DNA of 43,303 nt from Pseudomonadota bacterium (GCA_018241405.1 JAFEDY010000015.1:1-43303), one strand, 5' to 3'; shown: positions 1 through 8,504, counted from the first letter of the stretch. A program made the numbers and translations. Notes: generated by a model not told the origin, from the sequence alone.

Positions 1-1
1 G

Positions 2-691
2 CGGACGCCCGACAGCACGGCCTGGTCGCCCGAGGCGCTGGGTGGCATGGTGCGCGACCACTGGGGCCAGACCGAGCAGGGCATGGCCATCGTCAACTGC
101 TGGGATCCGCGCCTGCAGCGCCCGGTACAGGCCGGATCCATGGGCCAGCCCATGCCCGGCTTCGTCGCCGGCACGCTGGATTCGGCCATCGTGCTCGCTA
201 CCCGGCACAGCCCGCTGATGTGGTTCACCGGCTATGTGGACGACCCCGAGAAGACGCGCGAGCGCTTCACCCCCGACGGCCAGTGGTACCTGACCGGCGA
301 CGCCGGGCGCCACGACGGCAGCGATTTTTTCTTTGCCTCACGCGACGACGACGTGATCCTGGCCTCGGGCTACCGCATCTCGCCCTTCGACATCGAGAGC
401 ATCCTGGCCACCGACCCCGCTGTGGCCGAGGTGGCCGTCGTCGGCCGCCGGCATGCGGATGCCGTCAGCGGCGAGGTGATCGAGGCCTTCGTCATCCTCA
501 ACCCCGGCGCTGGCGCCGAGGATGTCGCACCACGCCTGCAGGAGCTGGCGCGCAACCAGTACGGCGCGCACGGCTACCCGCGCAAGGTGCACATGGTGGC
601 CGCCCTGCCCAAGACGCCGAGCGGCAAGGTGCAGCGCGTGGTGCTGCGCGGCCTGAGCGATGACGAAGTCGCCGCGATGGCGCTGCGCTGA
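2..691 (+). CDS. acyl-CoA synthetase (AMP-dependent synthetase/ligase), C-terminal part
   Basis: The frame is open from base 2, so the gene starts outside the window and about 229 residues are visible. Enzymes of this superfamily activate a carboxylic acid to an acyl-adenylate and transfer it to CoA. Visible ANL-family motifs, in order: DHWGQTEQG (A5-type motif), YLTGD (ATP-ribose-binding Asp), GYRISPFDIES (hinge and start of the mobile C-terminal domain) and PKTPSGKVQR, which carries the catalytic lysine of the last core motif. The chain length of the acid cannot be read from this part; the pattern resembles acetyl- or medium-chain acyl-CoA synthetases. It lies about 100 bp upstream of glcE on the same strand. 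Class is confident, substrate is unknown. Confidence 0.9.
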   Translation, partial: RTPDSTAWSPEALGGMVRDHWGQTEQGMAIVNCWDPRLQRPVQAGSMGQPMPGFVAGTLDSAIVLATRHSPLMWFTGYVDDPEKTRERFTPDGQWYLTGDAGRHDGSDFFFASRDDDVILASGYRISPFDIESILATDPAVAEVAVVGRRHADAVSGEVIEAFVILNPGAGAEDVAPRLQELARNQYGAHGYPRKVHMVAALPKTPSGKVQRVVLRGLSDDEVAAMALR

Positions 692-788
692 GCCGCTGCG
701 CTTCCTGGCCCCATCTCACGCCGCGCGTTCAAAAATATCAAACCCCTGCGCGGCCGCCATTCGGGGGTGGGGCAGTACCATCGCCTCC

Positions 789-1898
789 ATGCAAGCCGCC
801 CTCAGCCAGATCATCGACCGCGTGCGCGACAGCGCCGCGCGCCAGGCCCCGCTGCGCATCTGCGGCGGAGGCACCAAGGACTTTCATGGCCCCGGTGCGC
901 CCAATCATGCGGGCGAGCCGCTTTCCATGCGGCCGCTGGCCGGCATCGTGAGCTACGAGCCCAGCGAGCTCGTGGTCACGGCCCTGGCCGGCACGCCGCT
1001 GGCCGAGTTGGAGGCGCTGCTGGCCAGCCAAGGCCAGAGCCTGCCGTTCGAGCCGCCGCGCTTTGCGGGCGGTGGCACGGTGGGCGGCATGGTGGCGGCC
1101 GGCCTGTCCGGCCCGGCGCGCGCCAGCGTGGGCGCGGTGCGCGACTACGTGCTGGGCGTGGAGATCATCAACGGCCGTGGCGAGCTACTGCGCTTTGGCG
1201 GCCAGGTGATGAAGAACGTGGCCGGCTACGACGTCTCGCGCCTCATGGCAGGCAGCTGGGGGCAGCTCGGCGTGATCACCGAGGTCAGCCTCAAGGTGCT
1301 GCCCGTGCCGCCGGCCGAGGCCACGCTGCGCTTTGACTGCGACCAGGCCGAGGCGCTCAAGCGCCTCGCCGCCTGGGGCGGCCAGCCCTTGCCGCTCAAC
1401 GCCAGCTGCTGGGTGGAAGATGGCGGCGTGGGCCAGCTCTACCTGCGTTTGCGCGGCGCGCGCGCGGCCGTCGATGCCGCCTGCCGCAGCATGGGCGGCG
1501 AACTGCAGGATGCGCCCAACGTACCCAACGACTGGCAGGCCTGCCGTGACCAGCGCCTGCCCTGGTTCACGGCACGCGCGCCGGGCCATGCGCTGTGGCG
1601 CCTGTCCGTGCCGCAGACGGCCCCCGCGCTGCCGCTGCCCGCGGGCGTGGCGCCGCCTTTGGTCGAATGGCACGGCGGCCTGCGCTGGCTGCAGGCGCCG
1701 CCGGAGCAGGGCGATGCGCTGCGCGCCCTGGCCGCTCAGGCGGGCGGAAGTGCTTCATGTTTCATAGCTGGTGGCGCAGGTGCAGAGGGCGCTGGTGCCG
1801 ATTCTTATGCCAATTCCGCGGCGCTGGCCAGTATCCACCGGCGGCTCAAGAATGCGTTCGACCCGGCCGGCATTCTCAACCCAGGCCGGCTCGTCTAG
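789..1898 (+). CDS. glcE: glycolate oxidase FAD-binding subunit GlcE
   Basis: This is a 369-aa FAD-binding (PCMH-fold) subunit of glycolate dehydrogenase, which oxidises glycolate to glyoxylate at the membrane together with GlcD and GlcF. The glycine-rich FAD motif GGGTVGGMVAAGLSGPARAS and the following VGAVRDYVLGVEIINGRGE and GGQVMKNVAGYDVSRLM are typical of GlcE, and the C-terminus HRRLKNAFDPAGILNPGRL is the usual flavin-oxidase ending. I chose the ATG at 789 because family homology starts at MQAALSQI; the frame is open further upstream but that part looks non-coding. Residues about 321-341 (ASCFIAGGAGAEGAGADSYA) do not look like the family and coincide with a copy of the dispersed repeat described below. 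glcF follows 81 bp later. No glcD is adjacent upstream. Confidence 0.92.
   Translation: MQAALSQIIDRVRDSAARQAPLRICGGGTKDFHGPGAPNHAGEPLSMRPLAGIVSYEPSELVVTALAGTPLAELEALLASQGQSLPFEPPRFAGGGTVGGMVAAGLSGPARASVGAVRDYVLGVEIINGRGELLRFGGQVMKNVAGYDVSRLMAGSWGQLGVITEVSLKVLPVPPAEATLRFDCDQAEALKRLAAWGGQPLPLNASCWVEDGGVGQLYLRLRGARAAVDAACRSMGGELQDAPNVPNDWQACRDQRLPWFTARAPGHALWRLSVPQTAPALPLPAGVAPPLVEWHGGLRWLQAPPEQGDALRALAAQAGGSASCFIAGGAGAEGAGADSYANSAALASIHRRLKNAFDPAGILNPGRLV
1751..1810 (+). repeat. dispersed palindromic repeat, copy inside glcE
   Basis: The stretch contains CATAGCTGGTGGCGC followed after a short spacer by GGGCGCTGGTGCC. This matches the intergenic copies at 30635-30685 and 18633-18685 (core ATAGCTG, then GCGC, then GGCGCTGG) almost base for base. 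It is read through in frame by glcE. Confidence 0.65.
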
Positions 1899-1979
1899 CC
1901 CTGCGCCTGCTGCCCGAAAAAGGGCGGCATTGCGTCCGGCAGCCTCAGAGCGCCATTGCCATTGCGTCAAGGATTCACC

Positions 1980-3218
1980 ATGCAGACCCAGCTCGCCCCC
2001 GAGTACCAGAACACGCCCGAAGGCCAGGAGGCCGAGGCCATTCTGCGCAAATGCGTGCACTGCGGCTTTTGCACCGCCACCTGCCCCACCTACCAGCTGC
2101 TGGGCGACGAGCTCGACGGCCCGCGCGGGCGCATCTACCTGATCAAGCAGGTGCTCGAAGGCGCCGAGCCCACGCGCAAGACCCAGCTGCACCTGGACCG
2201 CTGCCTGACCTGCCGCAACTGCGAGACCACCTGCCCCAGCGGTGTGCAGTACGGCCATCTGGTGGACATTGGCCGCAAGATCGTCGAAGACAAGGTGCCG
2301 CGCCCGCTGGGCGAGCGCACGGCGCGCTGGGCGCTCAAGGAGGGCCTGCCCTCGCCGCTGTTCGCGCCGGCGATGAAGGCCGGCCAGGCCGTGCGCGGCC
2401 TGTTGCCCGAACGCCTGCGCGCCAAGGTGCCGCCGCGCCAGCAGGCCGGCGAGTGGCCCGCGCGCAGCCATGGGCGCAAGGTGCTGCTGCTCGAAGGTTG
2501 CGTGCAGCCTGCCATGGCGCCGAACATCAACCATGCGACGGCGCGCGTGCTCGACGCCGCGGGCATTCAGACGCTGGTGGCGCGCGAGGCCGGCTGCTGC
2601 GGCGCCGTCAAGTTCCACCTGAACGACCAGGAAGGGGGCCTGGCGCAGATGCGCGCCAACATCGACGCCTGGTGGCCTTACATCGAGCGCGGCGAGGTCG
2701 AATGCATCGTGATGAACGCCTCGGGCTGCGGCGTCACGGTCAAGGAATACGGCCACCTGCTGCGTCTCGACGCCCGGTACGCCGAGAAGGCTGCACGTAT
2801 CAGCGGCCTGACACGCGACCTGTCCGAGCTGCTGCCGGACCTGGTGCCGCTCTTGAAAGACCGCGTGCGCCCCGCGGGCCGCGCCTTTGCCTACCACCCG
2901 CCGTGCACGCTGCAGCATGGCCAGAAGCTGCGCGGCGGGGTCGAGCGGCAGATGGCGGCGCTGGGCTTCACATTGCGCGTGGCGCGCACCGAGTCGCACC
3001 TGTGCTGCGGCTCGGCCGGCACCTACTCGGTGCTCAACCCTGAACTCTCGCAGCAGCTGCGCGACCGCAAGCTCCGCGTGCTGGGCGAGGCCTGCAGCGA
3101 GCAGCCGCCCGCGGCCATCCTGTCGGCCAACATGGGTTGCATCACGCACCTGCAAAGCGGCACCGAGATCCCGGTGCGGCATTGGGTTGAATTGCTCGAC
3201 GAGGCATTGCTGGGGTGA
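1980..3218 (+). CDS. glcF: glycolate oxidase iron-sulfur subunit GlcF
   Basis: This 412-aa protein passes electrons from the GlcD/GlcE flavins toward quinone. Two [4Fe-4S] cysteine clusters lie near residues 25-35 (CVHCGFCTATCP) and 74-84 (CLTCRNCETTCP). Two CCG domains follow, seen as EAGCCGAVKFH and SHLCCGSAGTYS, as in heterodisulfide-reductase-like proteins. I chose ATG 1980 (MQTQLAPEYQ), which has an AAGGA ribosome site 7 bp upstream, over the in-frame ATG at 1956. It is probably cotranscribed with glcE. Family length matches. Confidence 0.94.
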   Translation: MQTQLAPEYQNTPEGQEAEAILRKCVHCGFCTATCPTYQLLGDELDGPRGRIYLIKQVLEGAEPTRKTQLHLDRCLTCRNCETTCPSGVQYGHLVDIGRKIVEDKVPRPLGERTARWALKEGLPSPLFAPAMKAGQAVRGLLPERLRAKVPPRQQAGEWPARSHGRKVLLLEGCVQPAMAPNINHATARVLDAAGIQTLVAREAGCCGAVKFHLNDQEGGLAQMRANIDAWWPYIERGEVECIVMNASGCGVTVKEYGHLLRLDARYAEKAARISGLTRDLSELLPDLVPLLKDRVRPAGRAFAYHPPCTLQHGQKLRGGVERQMAALGFTLRVARTESHLCCGSAGTYSVLNPELSQQLRDRKLRVLGEACSEQPPAAILSANMGCITHLQSGTEIPVRHWVELLDEALLG

Positions 3219-3267
3219 TCCTCAATTGCCAGTCAGCTTCCCGCAAAATCCGCCCGGCGTTTACCTA

Positions 3268-3420
3268 GCCCCTGCCCCATGTGTGCAGCAAGCTGCCATA
3301 TTGAAACGTACGGACCCTGCGGTCCTGAAAGTAGCTCATGACCCGCTGTGGGGAGTTCTCCAGCATCGCCATCGATTCGTTGGCCGCCTGCACCTGTCCG
3401 TCATCGGCCCGCACTGGCGT
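3268..3420 (-). pseudogene. possible minus-strand coding remnant (C-terminal fragment)
   Basis: Read on the minus strand, this stretch is open and ends in a TAG at 3268-3270. It gives a protein-like peptide containing QAANESMAMLENSPQRVMSY and then FQDRRVRTFQYGSLLHTWGR. It has no start codon and abuts or overlaps the broken metallo-hydrolase fragment on the other strand. I do not recognise the family; the reading rests only on the protein-like composition. Confidence 0.25.
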
Positions 3421-3744
3421 TTGCGCCCACGCGCTGGCTGCATGACGGCGATCAGGTCACCATCGGCAAGGAGACGCTGAACATGCGCCACTGCCCGGGC
3501 CACACGCCCGGCCATGTGGTGTTCCACGCGCCGCAGATCAAGCGCTGCTTTGTGGGTGATGTGCTTTTTGCGGGCAGCATTGGGCGCACGGACTTTCCGG
3601 GCGGCAACCACCAGCAGCTCATTGACAGCATTGCCCAGCGCCTGTGGCCCATGGGAAACGACACCGTGTTTATCCCCGGGCCACGGGCCGGAGAGCACGT
3701 TTGGGCCCGAGCGGCAGAGCAACCCGTTTGTGCGCGGCACCTGA
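3397..3744 (+). pseudogene. truncated, frameshifted MBL-fold hydrolase (glyoxalase II-like)
   Basis: The frame from about 3412 to 3680 encodes AFAPTRWLHDGDQV, then RHCPGHTPGHVVFH, then FVGDVLFAGSIGRTDFPGGN and FIPG. These are the second half of a metallo-beta-lactamase-fold hydrolase of the YcbL/glyoxalase II-like group, with a metal-binding His in CPGHTPGH and Asp in GDVLF. The family ending (GHGPESTFGPERQSNPFVRG) continues only after a shift into the +1 frame near 3680. The N-terminal half with the HxHxDH metal motif is missing; a short piece reading HLSVIGPH in another frame just upstream may be what is left after an internal deletion. The fragment has no start codon or ribosome site of its own. 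It is best read as a dead gene between glcF and the exonuclease. Confidence 0.8.
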
Positions 3745-3784
3745 TACGCCATGAACGACCATATGATCGTCCGGGATGCGACAG

Positions 3785-4597
3785 CTAAAGAGCGAAATCG
3801 TAATCGATCGTCATCGGCGCATGGTCGCTGAACTTCTCGCTCTTGTAGATGGCCTCGTTGCGCGCAAGCTGCGCCAGCGCCGGCGTGGCCAGGTGGTAGT
3901 CCAGCCGCCACCCCACGTTGTTGGCATAGGCCTGGCCGCGGTTGCTCCACCATGTGTAGCAGGCGTCGGTGGTGTCGGGCTGCAGCCGGCGATAGACGTC
4001 CACCAGGCCGCCGCTTTCGTCGTCGGCCAGCAGCCGGGTCATCCAGGCGCGCTCCTCGGGCAGGAAGCCGCTGTTCTTCTGGTTGCTGCGCCAGTTCTTC
4101 AGGTCGGCCTGCTGGTGGGCGATGTTGATGTCGCCGCACAGGATGAACTCGCGCTCGGCCTTGAGTTGCATCAGATGCGGGTGGAATTCGTCGAGGAAGC
4201 GGAACTTGGCCTGCTGGCGCTCCTCGCCCGAGCTGCCGCTGGGGAAGTAGGCGCTGATGATGGACAGACGCCGTCCCGGGCGGTCAAAGCGCAATTCCAC
4301 ATAGCGGCCCTCGGCGTCGAACTCCTCGGAGCCGTAGCCAATGATGACGTCGCTGGGTTCGTGCCGCGAATAGACGCCCACGCCCGAGTAGCCCTTTTTC
4401 TCCGCAAAGTGAAAATGTCCCGTCAGGCCTGCCAGTTCCTCGAAGCGGCCCTCCATGTCGGCAGACTGGGCCTTGATCTCCTGCACGCAAATACAATCCG
4501 GGCGGTTCTGGTCTATCCACGCCTCCACGCCCTTGGACGTGGCCGAGCGGATGCCGTTGAGATTGAGACTGGTTAATTTGAACAAGGATGCATCCAT
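3785..4597 (-). CDS. xth: exodeoxyribonuclease III (ExoA/XthA family)
   Basis: This 270-aa AP endonuclease and 3'-5' exonuclease acts in base-excision repair. Catalytic motifs are present in order: [10 protein letters not shown] (Asn near residue 12), QEIKAQ (metal-binding Glu about 40), YFPSGS, GDINIAH (Asp/Asn), [10 protein letters not shown], and SDHAP with the Asp258-His259 pair at the C-terminus. I chose the ATG at 4597 ([12 protein letters not shown]) because the upstream 54 residues of the open frame are pyrE antisense. That ATG is one half of a CCATGG palindrome whose other strand gives the pyrE start, so the divergent genes overlap by 2 bp. No clear ribosome site precedes it; a TTG four codons in (position 4585) is an alternative. 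Confidence 0.93.
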   Translation of the reverse strand: MDASLFKLTSLNLNGIRSATSKGVEAWIDQNRPDCICVQEIKAQSADMEGRFEELAGLTGHFHFAEKKGYSGVGVYSRHEPSDVIIGYGSEEFDAEGRYVELRFDRPGRRLSIISAYFPSGSSGEERQQAKFRFLDEFHPHLMQLKAEREFILCGDINIAHQQADLKNWRSNQKNSGFLPEERAWMTRLLADDESGGLVDVYRRLQPDTTDACYTWWSNRGQAYANNVGWRLDYHLATPALAQLARNEAIYKSEKFSDHAPMTIDYDFAL

Positions 4598-5294
4598 GGT
4601 GAAAGACAGCGCGCAAGGCCCCGGGCGGGACGCACTGGCGCAGGAGTTCGTGCGTTTCGCGGTCGAATCCGGCGTGCTGCGCTTTGGTGAATTCAAGACC
4701 AAGGCCGGGCGCATGAGCCCGTATTTCTTCAACGCCGGCCTGTTTGACGACGGCGCCAAGCTCGGGCGCCTAGCGCAATTCTATGCACAGGCGCTGCTGG
4801 CCAGCGGCCTGCAGTTCGACATGGTCTTCGGCCCGGCCTACAAGGGCATTCCGCTGGCTGCCACCGTGGCCGTGGAACTGGCGCGCTTAGGGAAAAACGT
4901 GCCCTTTGCCTACAACCGCAAGGAGGCCAAGGACCACGGCGAGGGCGGCACGCTGGTGGGCGCGCCGCTGGCGGGCCGCGTGCTCATCATCGACGACGTG
5001 ATGAGCGCCGGCACGGCAGCGCGCGAGTCCATCGCGCTGATCCGCGCCGCCGGCGCCACGCCGCACGCCATTGCCATTGCGCTCGATCGCCAGGAAAAGG
5101 CCACCGAAAATGGCCAGGACGTGGAGCACAGCGCCGTGCAGTACGTGCGCCGCGCGCTGGGCATGCAGGTTTGCACCATCGCCAGGCTGGCCGACTTGCT
5201 GCAGTATCTGGCGGCCGATGGAGGGGACGCGCAAATGCACGCCCACCACGAGCGCGTGCTGGCCTATCGCCAGCGTTATGGTGTGGACGATTGA
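4596..5294 (+). CDS. pyrE: orotate phosphoribosyltransferase
   Basis: This 232-aa enzyme converts orotate plus PRPP to orotidine 5'-monophosphate in pyrimidine synthesis. Visible features are [20 protein letters not shown] near the N-terminus, [24 protein letters not shown] (mobile catalytic loop with Lys and Asp-His) and the PRPP-binding loop [14 protein letters not shown] at about residues 128-141. ATG 4596 has an AAGGA site 7 bp upstream (4584-4588). The N-terminus is about 13 residues longer than E. coli PyrE. The start codon overlaps that of the divergent exonuclease gene, so any promoter must lie within the exonuclease coding region. Confidence 0.95.
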   Translation: MVKDSAQGPGRDALAQEFVRFAVESGVLRFGEFKTKAGRMSPYFFNAGLFDDGAKLGRLAQFYAQALLASGLQFDMVFGPAYKGIPLAATVAVELARLGKNVPFAYNRKEAKDHGEGGTLVGAPLAGRVLIIDDVMSAGTAARESIALIRAAGATPHAIAIALDRQEKATENGQDVEHSAVQYVRRALGMQVCTIARLADLLQYLAADGGDAQMHAHHERVLAYRQRYGVDD

Positions 5295-5313
5295 GGCCAA
5301 GACCGGGGAGGGT

Positions 5314-6015
5314 ATGGGCTTGAAAACTAGGGCGGTTTGGGGTGGCTTCATGGCGGGCGCCTTGCTGGTCGTGGCCGTACCGACCGGGGCGCAGCAGGGC
5401 AAGTCGCCGCAGGAGGTCTATACCTGCATCGACAGGCATGGCCGCCGCATCACGTCCGACCGGCCCATTGCCGATTGCGTGGATCGCGAGCAGCGCGTGC
5501 TGGACCAGACGGGCACCGAGCGCCGACGTATCGGCCCCACGCTGACCGAGCACGAACGCGCCGCGCAGGAGGTGCAGCGCCGCAAGGATGCGGAAGAGCG
5601 GGCGCGCGTTGCCGATGAGCGCCGGCGCGAGCGGGCGCTGATGATGCGCTATCCCGACGAAGCCACGCACCAGGCAGAGCGCGAGGCCGCCATCGACCAG
5701 GTCGAGGAGGTCATCATGGTGGCGCAAAAACGCATCCAGAGCCTGAAGGCCGAGCGCAAGCGCATCCATACCGAGTTGGAGTTCTACCGCGGCGACCCGA
5801 CCAAGGCCCCCGTGAAGCTGCAGCGCCAGATTGCCGAGAACGAGCAGGATCAGGCGGAGCAGCAGCGCTTTCTGGCAGCGCAGGAGCTGGAAAAACGACG
5901 CATCCACCAGCGCTTCGATGCCGAGCTGGCCCAGCTGCGCCAGCTGTGGACGGCGCAGCGCGCCTCGTCCATGCAATGGGCGCCGCCGCCGGCCACCGCA
6001 CCGGCGCAGAAGTAG
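5314..6015 (+). CDS. exported DUF4124-domain coiled-coil protein
   Basis: The predicted product has 233 aa. An N-terminal signal peptide (hydrophobic AVWGGFMAGALLVVAVPTGA, ending AQQ) is followed by a DUF4124-like segment VYTCIDRHGRRITSDRPIAD with two cysteines. From about residue 75 to 215 the sequence is a very charged, Arg/Glu-rich helix likely to form a coiled coil, and the end is proline-rich. DUF4124 proteins are envelope proteins of unknown function. ATG 5314 is used, but GGGGAGGG lies only a few bases upstream, so the TTG at 5320 may be the real start. It begins 19 bp after pyrE and is probably cotranscribed. Confidence 0.8.
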   Translation: MGLKTRAVWGGFMAGALLVVAVPTGAQQGKSPQEVYTCIDRHGRRITSDRPIADCVDREQRVLDQTGTERRRIGPTLTEHERAAQEVQRRKDAEERARVADERRRERALMMRYPDEATHQAEREAAIDQVEEVIMVAQKRIQSLKAERKRIHTELEFYRGDPTKAPVKLQRQIAENEQDQAEQQRFLAAQELEKRRIHQRFDAELAQLRQLWTAQRASSMQWAPPPATAPAQK

Positions 6016-6176
6016 CGGTGTCCACCGGCCGGCCAGGACCCCGTGGCCAGAGTTGGCGGGACTGCGCTTGTCGCTGACAAGTGGCGTTCCTGGCCTGGGT
6101 TGAGATGTGCCGACAGGGCGTCGCGAGACGGCAGGCGAGCCGGTGCGTGTGACCTGGGCGCGCGGCTGCCACGCGA
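6016..6176. other. convergent intergenic region with short hairpin
   Basis: This 161-bp gap separates the ends of two convergent genes. It contains CTTGTC-GCT-GACAAG (6067-6081), a 6-bp stem without a T tract. It is at most a weak bidirectional terminator; nothing else is recognised. Confidence 0.35.
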
Positions 6177-7055
6177 TCAGCGCGCCCGCGTCTGCTGGTA
6201 CAGCCCCTGCACCTTGGGCACGTTCTGCTCCAGCTCGCGGATGCGGTCGGGCCCCGTGGGGTGGGTGGACAAGAAGCCTATGCCCCCATTGCCCGTGGCC
6301 TCGCCCATCTTGCGCCACAGGCTTACCGCGGCCTGGGGGTCGTAGCCGGCGCGCGCAGCCAGCTCAAGTCCGACCAGGTCGGCATCGGTCTCGTCGCCGC
6401 GGCTGTACTTGAGCGTGAGCAGCTGCGTGCCCAGGTTGGCAGCCGCGTTGCCCAGCTCGCCCAGGCCCAGAAGCTGCGCACCCAGCGACAGGCCGATGCT
6501 GGTCGCCTGGCTCTTGGCGATGCGTGAGCGCGCGTGCTCGCGCAGGGCATGCGCCACCTCATGGCCCATGACCATGGCGATCTCGTCATCGGTGAGTTGC
6601 AGGCGATCCAGGATGCCCGTATAGAACGCGATCTTGCCGCCGGGCATGCAGAAGGCGTTGATCTCCTTGCTGCCTATCAGGTTGACCTCCCAGCGCCACT
6701 GCGCGGCGCGGCCGTTCCACTGCATGGCGAACGGGATGAGGCGCCGCGCAATGGCGCGCAGCTTGACGAGTTGCGGATGGTCGTCGGGAGCCAGCGCACG
6801 CTGGGCCTTCGCCTGGGCCAGCAACTGGCTGTACTGCTGCGTGGCCGAGGTCTCCAGCTGCTCGGCCGGCACCAGCCGGCGCATGCCCGAGGCCGCGCCC
6901 ACATCCACCTGTGCCGCCGCCGGCAGCGCCGCTGCACCCGCCGCTGCCAGAAGAAAGGCGCGGCGCCCCTGCCAGGCACCGCCGCGCGCGGCGCAACAGC
7001 GGCAGCCCGCTTCCTGGGGCAGGGCAGGCAAAGGGGTGGTAGGGCAGGGGCGCAT
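6177..7055 (-). CDS. M48 family zinc metalloprotease, exported
   Basis: The 292-aa product has the zinc-protease motif HEVAH at residues 165-169 and the downstream Glu ligand region SRGDETDADLVG, the signature of peptidase family M48 (YcaL/LoiP/BepA-like). The N-terminus has GRRAFLLAAAGAAALPAAA, a twin-arginine-like signal sequence, so it probably acts in the periplasm on damaged envelope proteins. The N-terminal 28 residues before the twin arginine are Cys/Pro-rich and unusual, and a start further inside is possible. It converges with the DUF4124 gene; the PXPV-repeat gene lies 25 bp upstream on the same strand. Confidence 0.9.
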   Translation of the reverse strand: MRPCPTTPLPALPQEAGCRCCAARGGAWQGRRAFLLAAAGAAALPAAAQVDVGAASGMRRLVPAEQLETSATQQYSQLLAQAKAQRALAPDDHPQLVKLRAIARRLIPFAMQWNGRAAQWRWEVNLIGSKEINAFCMPGGKIAFYTGILDRLQLTDDEIAMVMGHEVAHALREHARSRIAKSQATSIGLSLGAQLLGLGELGNAAANLGTQLLTLKYSRGDETDADLVGLELAARAGYDPQAAVSLWRKMGEATGNGGIGFLSTHPTGPDRIRELEQNVPKVQGLYQQTRAR

Positions 7056-7080
7056 GCGGCGAGTCTATGCCAGCGCGCTG

Positions 7081-7404
7081 TCAATCGTCGTGGTCTTCCC
7101 GTTCATGGTGCCAGCGCCTGTGTTCCTTGCGCTGGTGCTTGCGCCATTTCTTCCACTCGTCATGGTCGTCATCGTCGTCGCCGCGCCAGCGCGGTGCGTA
7201 CACGGGCTGCGGCGCCACCATGGCGGGGCGCGGCGCATACATGACGCCGGGTACAAGGTAGGCCGGCGGCGCTGCGTACACGGGCGCTGGCGGCGCGTAG
7301 ACCAGGCCCGGCAGCCCTATGCCTACGCTTACGTTCACCTCGGCCAGGGCGCTGGTGCCAGCCGCACCCAGAAGCAGAGCGAGCGCAAGTTTTTGGATGG
7401 TCAT
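7081..7404 (-). CDS. small secreted PXPV-repeat protein with acidic/His-rich tail
   Basis: The 107-aa product has a signal peptide (MTIQKLALALLLGAAGTSAL, cleaved near ALA-EV), then a Pro/Ala/Tyr/Val-rich middle (VYAPPAPVYAAPPAY, PQPVYAP) resembling the PXPV repeat family. It ends in a very charged tail (GDDDDDHDEW, then KEHRRWHHEREDHDD). The tail could bind metals, which is inference. The family has no assigned function. Start MTIQK gives a proper signal peptide; the frame is open far upstream but that is antisense to the EamA gene. Confidence 0.75.
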   Translation of the reverse strand: MTIQKLALALLLGAAGTSALAEVNVSVGIGLPGLVYAPPAPVYAAPPAYLVPGVMYAPRPAMVAPQPVYAPRWRGDDDDDHDEWKKWRKHQRKEHRRWHHEREDHDD

Positions 7405-7514
7405 GGATTTTTTCTTCGTCGGGTCAAACAGGGATCTTCCAGCCAACGCCGGCCTTCGAGTGTCGGTTGACGATTGAATGCAACCAGGCGCTTGCAAATG
7501 CAAGTCAACGCAAC

Positions 7515-8399
7515 TCAAGGCGCCGACGCGCGCAGCTCGGCCCACACCACCAGCAGCAGGCCGGCCAGCACCCCGGCCAGCCCCAGCCAGGCCAGCGCCT
7601 GCTGGCGCTCGCCCACCACCAGCACCGCCAGCACGAAGGCCGTGACCGGCTCGCCCAGCGCCAGCGTGACGCCCGTGGTGCCCGAGATATGGCGCAGCCC
7701 GCTGGAGAACAGCAGGTAGGCCACACCCGTGCTGACCAGCCCCAGGAACAGCACCACGCCCCAGGCGCCGGCGTCCGCCTGCAGCGCCCCGCCCAGCGCC
7801 CAGGCCCAGGGCACGGACAGCAGCGCCGCGCTGCCGAACACCGCCAGGTTGGTGCGCGCCGGGCCCAGCGCCAGCACCAGCTGCTTGTTGACCAGCGCGT
7901 AGGTCGCATAGGCCAGTCCCGCCAACAGGCACAGGGCCACGCCCGGCACGCTCAGCCGCAGGCCGCCGCCCTGGCCCAACGCCATGGCCGCGCCGCCCGC
8001 CACGCTGACCAGCGTGCCCAGCCACCACAGGCCGGGCGGCAGGCGCCGCGCCACCACGGTCTGCAGCAGGCCGGCCCAGATGGGGCCGCTGCCGATGGCA
8101 ATCGCCGTGCCCAGGGCCACGCCGCTTTGCTTGACGCCGGCGAAAAAGCTCAGGTTGTAGACGGCTATGCAGGCGCCCGCCAGTCCCATCCGCGCCCACG
8201 GCCACGGGGCAACGTGCCGCGGCGCGCCCCAGGCCAGCAGGGCAAAGAAGCCGCTGGCTATGACCAGCCGCAGCGCCCCCACCCAGTAGGGCGAGAACGT
8301 GGCCGGCGCCAGGCTTTGCGCCGTGCCCGTGGTGCCCCAGAGCATGGCGGCGAGCAGCACCAGGGCGATGCCGCGGGCGGAATGGGGTGAATCGGTCAT
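7515..8399 (-). CDS. EamA/DMT-family transporter
   Basis: The 294-aa membrane protein has about ten hydrophobic segments arranged as two EamA repeats (first begins GIALVLLAAMLWGTTGTAQSL, second GVALCLLAGLAYATYALVNK). The second repeat ends with the typical ALGEPVTAFVLAVLVVGE. Such proteins are usually exporters of metabolites or amino acids. ATG 8399 (MTDSPHSARG) was chosen; the open frame continues 19 codons upstream without family similarity. The substrate cannot be deduced. Confidence 0.88.
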   Translation of the reverse strand: MTDSPHSARGIALVLLAAMLWGTTGTAQSLAPATFSPYWVGALRLVIASGFFALLAWGAPRHVAPWPWARMGLAGACIAVYNLSFFAGVKQSGVALGTAIAIGSGPIWAGLLQTVVARRLPPGLWWLGTLVSVAGGAAMALGQGGGLRLSVPGVALCLLAGLAYATYALVNKQLVLALGPARTNLAVFGSAALLSVPWAWALGGALQADAGAWGVVLFLGLVSTGVAYLLFSSGLRHISGTTGVTLALGEPVTAFVLAVLVVGERQQALAWLGLAGVLAGLLLVVWAELRASAP

Positions 8400-8466
8400 A
8401 TCTGCGATGGTGCGCCTTGCCGGGCGGGCAACTATCGAGCAACGCGCGTAGTGCACTCTCTCACTG

Positions 8467-8504
8467 GGAGCGCCGGCATCTTGCCGGCAAGATGCCGGCG
8501 CTCC
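8467..8504. repeat. 38-bp perfect palindrome (REP-like or terminator)
   Basis: From GGAGCGCCGGCATCTTGCC at 8467 the sequence is its own exact reverse complement up to 8504, with centre CCGG. It lies between the 3' end of the AraC-type gene and the start of the EamA gene, both on the minus strand. It could fold into a 17-bp stem with a 4-base loop, or a longer cruciform. There is no T tract. It resembles repetitive extragenic palindromes. Confidence 0.85.

Noticed and set aside
3755..3770. Near palindrome around CATATG after the broken hydrolase
   Set aside because: One mismatch and no T tract; not convincing as a terminator of the exonuclease gene.
7466..7508. Inverted repeat GTTGAC ... GTCAAC with inner CTTGCA-AA-TGCAAG
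   Set aside because: Short arms and no clear promoter elements; it could be chance in a 110-bp gap.
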